DNA of 60,000 nt, from the NCBI RefSeq assembly GCF_037975245.1, contig NC_092580.1:11005501-11065500 (forward strand), written 5' to 3'. Source of the stretch: Apostichopus japonicus (Eukaryota > Echinodermata > Holothuroidea > Aspidochirotida > Stichopodidae). Positions 34,001 through 44,360 of this stretch are shown one piece after another. Both the position numbers and the translations under genes were made by a program. Below the pieces are notes generated by a model. The model did not search any database and had not been told where the DNA came from. It saw only the letters and a list, made by a program, of their open reading frames with translations. Each line of letters begins with the position of its first letter. Positions within the stretch are counted from its first letter, which is position 1.

Positions 34001-37000
34001 TGTAGTGGTTTGGAAAGAAACAATCAAAACTCAACTCATCTGTTTCTTATCGGATGATTGAAGAATCAAAAGCTGTTTTTATTTTTTGACTTTTAAGCAA
34101 TCACCTACTGTTTCTTTCGCACTGAAGCTACTTTTGAAAACTGTGTTGGGGTACCTAGTAATAGTTCAAGTGCAAAGTTAAGCTTTGGACCCGAGACTCT
34201 CAAAACTAACTGCCATGCTCCAAATAACTGTTAACTGCCACAAAGGGGTGCTTTGTCTAAGTTGCAAAGAAATATGAAGCTATTAGCTACAGTATGTAAA
34301 TATATTAACCTTTCAATATTTTGAGTGGCTTTGTTCATTTACGAATTTTACGTTTGCTCCTTGCAATCTGGAAGTAGATAATTGTATATATTGCTAAGGT
34401 TTGCATCAACACAGTGAAAACCAATCATTCGTTTTGCGTCCCTTATTGCATTAAGTCTTTTAGGGAAGTGCTATTCCGCAAGCTAGAATTTATAACCTCC
34501 CCCGTCAATTTTGATAACTTACAGTAATTCATTTAATATTATTGAAGTGAATGACCAAAGTCCTCCTGCATGATAACAACAATGCTTCATTTCTGTAATT
34601 CAGTGTAAAATTGAAAGGCAAGATAACACCAGCTGCAAATGAAAATGTCATCCGTGCGTTGATGTACTGTACATATATGTATGTTTGTTGTATACGTAGT
34701 AGCACAAGGGTGGTAAGATACGGCTCAGCATGTGTTTCATTTTTTATGAACAGCAAGACTTACTGTACGAAGCATGAGGAAGGTGTTTGTATTGGGAAGG
34801 GGGAGGGAGAATGGATGGCAAAGGGAGGGGAGGAGTGGGGGGAGAGGAGAGGAGTGGGGGGAGAGGGGGAGGATTGCCTGAGGAAGGTGTTTGTCCCACT
34901 CACAAGTTTGCCAGGTCGGTAAGAGTGACTCTTTCGGGAAACAAAGAGAGAAAAAAGTAAAAGCTGCACATGTACTGTATGTACATGTGTATTTGTGTAG
35001 GGATTTGCCCATTTTTCAATATACAGTATTTCGTGATCCGATGCCGTATAAATTATTTCCTGGGAAATGTTCAAAGTTGTCAAGGACAGTTTGCTTCATT
35101 ATTTGAATGTAGTAATATTCCTCTAAAGAGTAACCTTACTGTAATAGTTGATGTTTGATTTTAGTACTTATAGATTTACAAAATCAATACCTGAGCTTTA
35201 GAAACAGACAATGGCAGACGGTCACACTGTACTTTTTCTCTACATTTTCCACACCATTTGGTTTTATGGAAGTTTATATTAATCTAGGAAGAAATCTCAC
35301 AATATGCCTTTATGCGTGGTTTGAATAAAATAGTAGGCTGTATTGTCTGTGTGCATGTGTGCATGTAAATGATGATCAAGACAAAGATAATGCACCTCCA
35401 GTGTGCAGTTGTCTCTATAGCAACTATTCTTGTGTGAACAAAGTACAAAAGAGTCTTCATGAAAACAAGCAGTGAAATTCTGATAATGTCGACTTATTGG
35501 TTCTTTGGTCTATAGTTTTGTAATATTGAACAATGTAGTAATCCTTTCCTAGATGCACAAAGGATGAAAGAGCACACAAGCGGCATTGCTCTTGCCTGCA
35601 ATTGTCTCTTCCATGTTTGTTCGATGTCTGTGACGAACGTTTTGTGTCACCACAAGTTCAGCTTTGTGTTTAATATTTTTCAGTCACAAAGACCTCTGAG
35701 GTTTTTAATGCCTAAATTTTGTCACTTCTAGACTTGTGCAATATGGTCGGACTAAAAGTAACAGATTTACTGTAGGAGGGGTGACTCTTCTTTTATGTTA
35801 CCGGCAAACGGTGTAATATGTACCAGATTGTAGCAAAATATCGTAGAAGATAAAAATGCAGATTTTGCTTCAACCTGACATTTTATTTGGACTGTTTCCA
35901 CCAATGTACGTTGTTTTCTCCATCTACTGTTACCCAACCCTTCAAACATCATAAAAAAGAGCAAAAACCTTGGTTGACTAGAACAGGATTCAAACCAGTG
36001 ACCTTAAGTACAGTACAGTGACCAGCTCTGCGCTCTATCAACTGAGCTATTGAACTTTCAACTTTTCAAAATCTTTTCAACTTTTTCTTTTGCTTGCTTT
36101 TGTCATTTCTTGTCAGTTTTTCGTGGTTGGAACGTTCCTTCCCAAAAAAATTGATAAATGAAGCACCAACGACTTCATGGATTTCTTTGACTGATGCAGT
36201 CATAGCCTTTATGTGGTACTGTACTTAAGCAGTCTGCAGTCAGTTCATGGTACATTTAATACTGTAGATGATCCACTAAGAGAACTTGTAATGAGATCGT
36301 TTGCCATGCAGTTACACTCGGTGAACATTAGAACTTTGTACAGTACTCAAATCATCCTCTCGTTGGGCCTCAGAGAAGGCAGGTTCTTCTTTTGCGGTCT
36401 AGAATCCCCATAACTAAGTCTTCTATAGTAAATTTATACAAATGTTAAAGGAACACTGAAGCCTCGGTTGGACTTGAACGGAATATTGCAACTTGGGCTT
36501 TAAATTTAGGAATTGGTGAGCTGGAATGCACCATTTTTTTGCCCTGGACCAGTCACGATGGGAAGATTGTTTTGTTTGTGCATTGTCCGACAACTCTTGT
36601 CATGTTTTTGTATTTTTATCGTTAATGTGATCAACTACGTTTTTCTTATTTTTTTCTCCTTTTTTGGTCGTTTTGTATATTTTGTTCCTTTTTTTCCCTC
36701 AGAAAGTATTGGAGAATATTGTCCGCCTATTTTGCACCATTCATGTAATAAATGACAGTATTATTTTCACTAATCCGTTTTGCTAACCTCTCTCTTTACT
36801 ACAGGTGATGGAGGCCATGCATATCTAGGTGAACCGTTGTGGTGGGCTGGCTTCGGTTTATGTGAGTATAAAGGATGCTGATTTGATGAACTAAAATGGA
36901 GTGAGGGAGGGGGAGGGGGAAAGAGCAATACTCTTGAAAACAAAAATCTATTTCAAATGATTAAAGAGTTAGCAATGGACAAAGGTACAATGGTGGTCTT

Positions 37001-40000
37001 GGTCTCAGGGAAGTAAATGAGTGCAAGATAGTAATCCCATTAGTTTGTTTCGATTAGATGAATGTTTTATTGAAATGTTGTATTCCCTAAAGTCAGAAAC
37101 AATGCTAGCTGTACAGCTGAATTAAGAGTTGCATGGTCCGTGGTTTGGTGCTACGGTTACAGTGGTACCAGTTTTGGACATACAGTACGTCACTAATATA
37201 TTAGGTTCCATCCATCGAATAATCGAGACTTCAAACGACACCGATATTGGGGGGGGAAGTCCCTATGCAAATATGGCATGTATACTGTACTCTTCATGCA
37301 GGTTGATAGCAATACAAATTATAAGCCAAGGTTTCCATCCTAATCTTAACTTTACTCGCTTACCTGTCTACTCACAATCTCAGCACTCTCGTTCTACCGT
37401 GCCTAGAATGAACTGGTAACCTTTCAACACTGTGCACCCTCTATGTCCGGAGCCCTCCAGTCAATGCCCTCCCTTCCTCATTTCACCACCCAAAAGTGAG
37501 CTGGGAGCTGCGTATCCTGTCTAACGTTGTCACCGTCGATCAATCGACATACAGTACGGTAGTCTAATGTCTGAACTTTACAGACCAATGCAAAAAGTTT
37601 TGTCAAGTCTGGTCTGACTAGAAATGATACATTAAATCAGATCCCCCACCCCCCCCCTCCTACTCATCTTTTTCATTTTCACTAATTTATAATCTTCTTT
37701 TTATCCTTCAGTGGCATTTGGGGAAATCTTTAACTTTGTGGCTTATGCTTTTGCTCCTGCCTTATTGGTGACACCTCTCGGCGCCCTCAGTGTTTTGGTG
37801 ACGTAAGTAGTCTCGACCTTTGACCAAATCATCATAATAATTATTGTCTTATTTTTTCTTGTCGTTACAAACCGTTAGAAGAGCAAAATTTAATTGTGCA
37901 ATTTATACAGTAGCACCTGCAAATCTGTTGTGGACTTTGAGTACTTTTAGCTGTTGTGCACTTTTAACTAAAAGATGCCTTGGATTTATAAAGAAAAAGA
38001 ACCACATCCACAAGTTTTAGCACACAGTGGCAAGTTTGAATAGGTACAGGCAAGAGAATCTGGTTTCCTGGTGGGGTTTTGAATTGGAAACACCTTTACA
38101 GTTGTGGAGTGGACGCTCCACCCATCACACCATGCTTTCAGACCAAATAGAGTTGATGGTCAACTATCCTGTGAGAAGCATCACTTACAGAATCACAATA
38201 GACTTAGCAATGTCAAGTATTGCATGCATACATTTTCGTGAGGTCAATTATTGTTTTGTGTACAAACATGTCAGCAAATTATCACACCTCAGCTTTGTTC
38301 AGATTCAGGCCATGCAAGAGTTCAATCTCTGGCCCAGGGAAATAAAAAAGGACCCATTATCTCTCTCTGATCTGGTAGACAGAGACCCCTCAGTCTTTAG
38401 GCTTCTGCGCCCGACCCTGCGGGGCCCGCACATAGCTCGATCTAGGGGTGGTGAGGTCCTAAAATCTGTCTGGCCCTTTGTTTCAACCGATGTTGTCTCT
38501 CTGGGCCCTCATGGAAATTTGATGGAGGACCAATGATCCTAGGATGTTCCCTCCAGAGTGATCTGATGTTCTTTCGTCTCTGATGAATGTCGACGAAATC
38601 AAATTAAAAGCACGGTCAACTAACGCAAACTCCTAATTTGTAATATTCAAAACTGAAATCAAATATGAAATCTTTCATCATTAGTAAAGAATGCTACATT
38701 TATTGAAATGATGAAAAAACGGACCAGTTATAACAGTCAATAGACAGGATTGGTTTGCTTGTTATGTTTATCTTTGCATTTTGGTCAAACCGTCTCACCA
38801 AACCCACAGAGTATTAATCCAAACAAAGGTAACAATTGATCCAATAAAGCTATCCTCGTGTAGTTTTGTTGTGACCAAGTCAAGGTTAACGAGCCAATTA
38901 GTACATTAGTGCATTGTTTTTAATTGATTCTCAGTAATATTTGTTGCCGAGACACATTTTCATGAACATTATTAATCACATGCAGAAGGCATTATTGGAT
39001 ATGACACCTCCTGACCTATCAAATGAATGTTTTGGGAATTTTTGACTTGAAATAAAGTAGAAAAGATTTATCAAATGAATGTTTTGGGAATTTCGAATCC
39101 AATATCCTGGACAGATTTGTCAAAGTGAACTGCTAAAAGCAGCTTTAGAGGTATCTATATAGGGGGCAGACATTATGTTTAATTGCAGGAAGAACAATAA
39201 TAATCCACCACTGCTGTCTAACATCCACATATAAATTTGCCCTTGTTCATAGCTACTGTATGTAGCTTCGTAACCCTAACCCGTAGCTTTGAAGCTTTGT
39301 AGCTCTTCGTAGCTGTTCGTAGCTCATAGCTGTCCTATCTGAAATGTAACACTGTGTGAGTGATCTGCAATGTCATCCCAAGCGAAAGCTTTACCCTCCT
39401 CTTTGTAATCTTGTTATCGAGTCGCTCCATGTGTGATTATCTGTTACATCATCTCTGCACTCTTGCATTAATCGCTTCATTTTAAATGCGAATACTGAGA
39501 ATATTATCATAGATTCCGCTATGGATATAAAACCGTTTTGCTCGCTATTAAAGAAAAACAGAAACGTCTTTGCAGCTTAATCGCCATGGTGATGCCGCTC
39601 ACCGCATTGTTGTAGCTTGGATACGTGGATAAAATAATTTTTAAAAAACCCAAATTCTTTCACTTGTCCTTGTTCATGAAAATATAAAGCCCCCCCCCCC
39701 CCACTAAAGGGGATATAGGTTTGACCTAATAACGCCGGGAAAATGTATAAAAACCGATTCCTCTCTGCATTTGGGAACATCCCTTTAATGTCAATACATC
39801 ATTCTTTCCAGAGTTATGGATGTTGTAAGACTCGAATCATAATTAATTTATCCGTTTGTCAGCAAGCATTGTGTCGTGAACAGCAGAAGATCTCTACATG
39901 TTAGAGCTTGTAGCCTGGCAACGGCATCCGCTCGAACGAACATTCGTCGTTTGCTTTTCTTCTTGCCTGGATTGGAAGGCCCGTAGTCTGTTTGGTTCTA

Positions 40001-42753
40001 AAAATTGCTAATCCTTGAGAGAGGAACCAATTACTTTATACTGGAGATGAAGAACAACTTTAATCAGATCTAGAAACCACTGACTCTCTTCCCACCGGAG
40101 GATGGAGCGTGGATGTCGGTTTCTAATGCAATCGAGAAAGCAGAACAACAATGGGAAAAGGACCGATATAGGCATTCGTGTGAGATACCACGGGGGAATT
40201 GAAGGCCATTTTGATTTGATTTTAGAAGTTGCGATGATAAGATCCTGGGAGAGGGAAGAAAAAGAAATAAAAATCAAGTAGTATGGGGTGTAAGTTGGGA
40301 TAGTTAGGAAAGCTAAACACAGGTACCCTGTACACTGTAGCAATTTTGGCCCAATTTTTATCAGTAGCATTATAGTGTATTTGGTTAAGAGAGCTGCCTA
40401 TTGTTTAGTATCGATCTAAAATATCAAAAATTCAAATTGACATTTTACAGTATATCTTTGTTGATTTTTTTCTGGGGTGGGGGAAGATGGGGGGGTGGTG
40501 GAAGATGGGGGGTGGGTTGGCTCCATGCCATCTTGTCGATCTTTGTCAAAGGAGAGATGAATTTAGGTTTGGAGATCAGCATAAGTACGAAACTGAATTG
40601 AGTTCACCACATTCAGCTTGGCCAAAGAAAACAATGTGATAAGCAATCCGTCTATGTGTTAAGGATGAACATTCTCAGATATGTGAATTTCGTGGCAGAA
40701 GCACTAACCTTGACTCATTATTTCTGCTCCGCTGATGTAACTCAAGTGTTAATGTAAGAAGAACATACTTGCAGCTCGTGTTGCTGCAGACGACGTTTGC
40801 CGACGAGTTGCACAAGCATATCGACCCTAAATGTTGAACTTAAGTACTGTATGTAGATCGATAGTTTTCACACCAAATGTTATAAAGAGAATGTTATAAA
40901 GAGCAACGGTTAACTTGCAATAAATTCAGTTTCTGACTTTTGAAGACTTTATGAAAGAAAACAGAACAATATAATGAACAAAATTCAGGGGATGAAAATC
41001 CAAGCTAGAAAACACGTTGTAGACACTTAGGATCGGTAGGTTCGAAAGGCAGGCCATAAGGGGGCCGTAGTGCAAGAATGCCAATGATGGAGATCTCCAG
41101 CCATGCCCTAAATCAATTGAGGGTGCTGTCATATCGATCCTATCTACAGTAGTTCCACGAAACTTGACAAGCTGCAGTCTCTGAAATCACTGGGAATTTC
41201 CTTGCAGGAATCTCTGACAGACACTTCTGGGAAAGGTATCTGCACGTTTCTAAAATGAAACACAGTGTGACATATTGGAAATAACATACATTTTTGACCA
41301 CTCATCACTAGCACATTTTTGCTCCAACAAAATGTTGCACCCTGCCCCACCTCTCCCCTCTACCAATTAGTTGGGCAACTTTATACATATGAATGTAAGA
41401 GACTGACTTGGGTCAGCTTGCGGCTTTGATAAGCCAATGAGGCTTCTTCGCGGGTTCCTGCTTGCAGGAGGATCAAAAATACATATATAAATGTGTGGTC
41501 ATCGACCAATCAGAAGGCTTCTTTGAGGTATTCTCAATCACGTCAGCTAAACTTAGTTTTAGCTTTGAGCATCCAAAAATGTGTATCCAAGTCTCCGACA
41601 TGGAAAGTACTGTACTTATACACTGAACTACAACACATAGACTAGAAGCACTATACAAAATCTGTGAAGATCTTTAAACAGGATAGATCATACACATTAG
41701 GTACTGTTAGGACCCATATGACAGCGCCCTCTAGCAGAAACGCTGAAGATCCCCATTGTTAGAGGCAAGTGTCATATATTTGTATAGGACAGAAGTAATT
41801 ATGGTCATGGTCAGTAAGTCTTTAGTGCATTGCCATTATAAAGCAGAAAGAGCCATGCAGAGAATAGTGAATGCCAAAGACGTCTGGACATATATTTTTT
41901 TTGGCCATGGATTTTTGATTTTCCATTTCTTCCTCTCCTCTTCCAACAGGGCTGTTCTCTCTGCTATATTTCTCAAAGAGCACCTGAATTTGCTATGCAA
42001 GATAGGATGTCTGCAGTGTGTGTTAGGATCGACAGTCATGGTACTCCATGCGCCGAAGGAAGGTGATGGAGCGAATTCGTTAGACGAACTAGCAGTTAGG
42101 CTGGGTGATCCTGGTAAGTTGGCCGGTAATATTTAAGATACTAAAAGCCATCTGGACATAAATTTGAGTGTATATATATATATATATGACATTCCTTACC
42201 GGTTTCGAACCTCTGGACATACAATCAGCATCCATAGCGTAGTGGTTAGGGTGTCCGCGTACAAAGCGGGAGGCCGGGGTTCGAATCCAGGTGGAGGCTG
42301 GAAGTTTTTTTCACTGTTCTTGATTTATCAACTCATTACGATTTCAATTATATATATTCATTTGCCTTTGTCGTTTACCTCCATTTCATTAACATAAAGT
42401 CTGTTCAATGTATCTCTTTCGAGATCCGGCTTTAGGAATCACAAATGATTTCGATTTGGTTAGCATCATGTTTGATCTCTAGAGTAAGGCAAAATATGTC
42501 ACCAAAAGGAGAACTAGTATTGTTCGATACAGGTGAAAAACGCCTACAGTGGAATTACGACCTTCCTTACCGGTTTTGAACCTCTGGACATACAATCAGC
42601 GTCCATATTCTAGTGGTTAGGATGTCCGCAAGTGGGAGAACCAGGTTTGAATCCCAGTGAAGGCTGGAGTTTTTTTCACTGTTTTGGATTTTTCAACTCA
42701 CTACAATTTCAAATATATATATATATACATATATATGAAAAGATATATATACA

Positions 42754-42803
<50 letters not shown>

Positions 42804-43529
42804 AAATAATGTGCAACTTGATTAAGTTGCTACATAAAATTAATTTTGTGTGGCAATTTTCTCTCACAAAGTGAGATCGCAATCTCTCTTTGGTTGATTC
42901 CGCGTATTGAAATTTGTCTCACGTCGTCCTTCTCTTCCTCTTTAGTTTTCGTGATGTTCACCTTGATGGTGATCGGTTGCTCGCTCATCTTGATCTTCAT
43001 TTACTCGCCGAAGTACGGACAGACCAACATGCTGGTCTACATCACTATATGTGCGCTGATCGGCTCCCTGTCTGTGCTGGCCTGCAAGGGATTCGGTATA
43101 GCCATGAAGGAGTTTTTTCAAGGGGAAAGCAGCTTTAGGAATCCACTCACGTACTTTTTAATATTCTCCTTAGTCATCTGCATATCGGTGAACATGCATT
43201 ACCTAAATAAAGCGTTGGACACGTTCAACGCGGCGGTGATATCCCCCATCTATTACGTATTCTTCACAACATGTGTGGTGACGGCGTCCGCCATCCTGTT
43301 CCAGGAGTGGGGCAACATGAACGCGGTGGACTGCCTTGCCACCCTGGCGGGATTCGGAACGATAGTCGCCGGTATCTTTCTCCTACACGCCTTCAAAGAT
43401 AAGTGCATATCCCTGTCGGACCTGCCCTCCATCGCGAGGGCACCGCCGGGGTATGCCTTGGCTTCGCCGAACCACGTCCACTTGAACGCCGTCGAGAGTC
43501 AACAAGGCAGTGAGTCGGAAGAGATTTAG
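30773..43529 (+). CDS. NIPA-family magnesium transporter gene
   Basis: Five exons join in phase: 30773-31010 (coding from ATG 30863), 36805-36861, 37712-37802, 41950-42113 and 42946-43529, giving 1044 nt, 347 residues plus stop. Seen: an N-terminal hydrophobic segment [18 protein letters not shown] followed by a basic VKKKALIK, then GGHAYL...[28 protein letters not shown]...[43 protein letters not shown] and FLLHAFKD. These are the signature blocks of NIPA proteins, polytopic membrane proteins (about nine helices) reported to transport Mg2+ at plasma membrane or endosomes. Length fits the family (roughly 330-410). The subtype (NIPA1/2 versus NIPA-like 1/4) cannot be decided by eye. All splice sites are GT/AG. 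Confidence 0.95.
31040..31310. repeat. Dispersed repeat just inside NIPA intron 1, possibly Penelope-like terminal sequence
   Basis: Contains GGCCTGACGTTTCGAACC...GATCTTCTTCAAAGG, a motif I associate with a widely dispersed invertebrate repeat. On the minus strand it reads GAAGAAGATCCTGC...GTTCGAAACGTC, which resembles the core of hammerhead ribozymes carried by Penelope-like elements. No RT is present. The assignment is tentative and the limits are guesses. Confidence 0.35.
32266..32977. repeat. Candidate non-autonomous element with inverted ends
   Basis: The left end AGTGTTTACACAGG (32266) and the right end CCTGTGCGAACACT (to 32977) are inverted with two mismatches. Further in, GGGTACC-containing stretches occur at both sides (32297-32342 and 32936-32966). 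I do not find a convincing target duplication. Confidence 0.45.
35970..36053 (-). repeat. tRNA-like sequence (tRNA pseudogene or SINE head)
   Basis: On the minus strand TAGCTCAGTTGATAGAGC (A box, D arm) is followed ~40 nt later by CTGGTTTGAATCC (B box, T arm). The acceptor-stem halves do not pair and the middle is too long, so this is not a working tRNA. Confidence 0.6.
36805..36861 (+). CDS. NIPA exon 2 (57 nt)
   Basis: Acceptor CTACAG before 36805, donor T|GTGAGT after 36861. Completes Gly and encodes [19 protein letters not shown], matching the conserved G-GG-AYL...LWW-G block of NIPA proteins. Confidence 0.93.
36862..37711 (+). other. NIPA intron 2
   Basis: About 850 bp with G-rich (36901-36921) and C-rich (37645-37657) patches. 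No gene. Confidence 0.8.
37712..37802 (+). CDS. NIPA exon 3 (91 nt)
   Basis: Acceptor CCTTCAG before 37712, donor AC|GTAAGT after 37802. Encodes the hallmark segment GE[22 protein letters not shown], the most conserved part of the family (helices 2-3). Confidence 0.95.
37803..41949 (+). other. NIPA intron 3
   Basis: About 4.1 kb. It contains a 169-codon plus frame (38027-38536) and a 120-codon minus frame (40008-40370), neither with recognisable domains. There are also a short duplicated segment (TCAAATGAATGTTTTGGGAA at ~39019 and ~39071), a cluster of GTAGCT words (39263-39330), a C run (39690-39702) and G-rich DNA (40474-40520). Confidence 0.65.
41950..42113 (+). CDS. NIPA exon 4 (164 nt)
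   Basis: Acceptor CCAACAG before 41950, donor G|GTAAGT after 42113. Encodes [11 protein letters not shown]...KIGC...[16 protein letters not shown] and a short acidic loop ending LGDP, all recognisable family positions. Confidence 0.95.
42190..42710 (+). repeat. Tandem tRNA-derived ~371-bp repeat, plus orientation
   Basis: The landmark CCTTACCGG occurs at 42194 and 42565. The first unit has the A-box-like TAGCGTAGTGGTTAGGGTG (42235 onward), CCGC...GCGG and the B box GGTTCGAATCC (42278-42288). The second unit has a degraded version (42605-42660). It is homologous in reverse complement to 22950-23850, including the TTTTTTCACTGTTCTTGATT and GTTTACCTCCATTTCATTAA stretches. Confidence 0.85.
42710..42800. 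repeat. (TA)n microsatellite
   Basis: Long AT dinucleotide tract with a few TACATATAT interruptions, ending at about 42800. Confidence 0.95.
42946..43529 (+). CDS. NIPA last exon (584 nt, stop)
   Basis: Acceptor CTCTTTAG before 42946, stop TAG 43527-43529. Encodes the C-terminal helices with [58 protein letters not shown] and [11 protein letters not shown], followed by a ~45-residue hydrophilic tail ending in an acidic stretch. This exon is clearly richer in G and C than its surroundings, as expected of conserved coding DNA. Confidence 0.96.
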
Positions 43530-44360
43530 GAATCCAGACTGGAATGTTCCATGCCCCTCGAGGCTTTGTCATTTCTTAAAAGGGGGAGGGGGGAAGGGGG
43601 ATCTTGCTTTCACCACTTTATTGTATACAAAAAACAGTTTTGACGCTACATGTCAAAGATGTTGGAACTGTCTGTCGTCCACAGTGGAGTTATAAATAGC
43701 ACGACATCACCTCACGTTCACCATCAACATTTTGTCGAGAACATTACCCTACAGATCACGGCGGTGTTTGTGAATCCTGTACGGCTGGAGACAAACCCGT
43801 GCAAGGTACGGATTTGCCTCCGAGCTAGATCACACTCGCAGTCTCGAGCGGTCGAGCAGGTGCACGAGAGACGAGGAAGAGATGGTCGCGTCTCCGAGAG
43901 TCGAACGGTAGATCGAGCAACGAAAACTAAAGATGAGATTATTTTTGTGGTCTTTCTCTATAGCGATTATCATTATTCTTATAATATTTCAAATATCTGC
44001 TGTATATTTCGGATATAAAGCAAAGTTTGCTCATCATACAGTATATATTGAAAGAGCGGTGCAGGCTATCGCAGCTGAGTCAATCTTGGATTTCTTAGTT
44101 TTCTTTAAATATTCGTCAATTGCGGTTCTTAATAGATGACGCTAGGTAGGAATCTAGGCTTGATATGTCTTGAGGGGTGAAAAAAGAGGAAAATCCAAAT
44201 GCTAGCAATGTTCCTCTTGCTATTCCAGCTTTCAAGATCTACACCTTTAAAATATGTTAAACCTCTGGAATTCTCCTTTAAGTCAAAAATAAATGTTAAT
44301 TCCATTGTTTTTTTAATGCTAATAACTCAACCAAAATTTGTTGTTTTTACTTCAAATAAA
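43530..44360 (+). other. Probable NIPA 3' UTR
   Basis: Follows the stop codon. AATAAA-type signals occur at about 44288 and 44353. Several open frames in it have no recognisable content. The true end of the transcript cannot be seen. Confidence 0.5.

Larger units (their letters stand above)
31011..36804 (+). other. NIPA intron 1
   Basis: About 5.8 kb. It holds a repeat beginning right after the exon (~31040-31310, with GGCCTGACGTTTCGAACC), a G run (31459-31468) and an inverted-ended segment (32266-32977). A (GT)n patch (33272-33295), G runs (33750-33762, 33941-33961, 34797-34873) and a tRNA-like sequence (35970-36053) follow. No other exon is recognised. Confidence 0.65.
42114..42945 (+). 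other. NIPA intron 4, filled by tRNA-derived repeats and (TA)n
   Basis: Nearly all of this 832-bp intron is repeat: (TA)n at 42173-42187, two copies of the tRNA-derived unit, then a second (TA)n block to ~42800. Confidence 0.85.

Noticed and set aside
34797-34873. G-rich tract as a candidate G-quadruplex regulatory element
   Set aside because: Low-complexity purine run in an intron with no supporting gene context; similar runs are scattered through the window.
38027-38536. 169-codon plus-strand open frame inside the NIPA intron
   Set aside because: No recognisable domain, no flanking splice logic consistent with NIPA, and the composition changes along it. Kept only as intron content.
40008-40370. 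120-codon minus-strand frame in the NIPA intron
   Set aside because: Hydrophobic, AT-driven residues, no family pattern, no exon signals.
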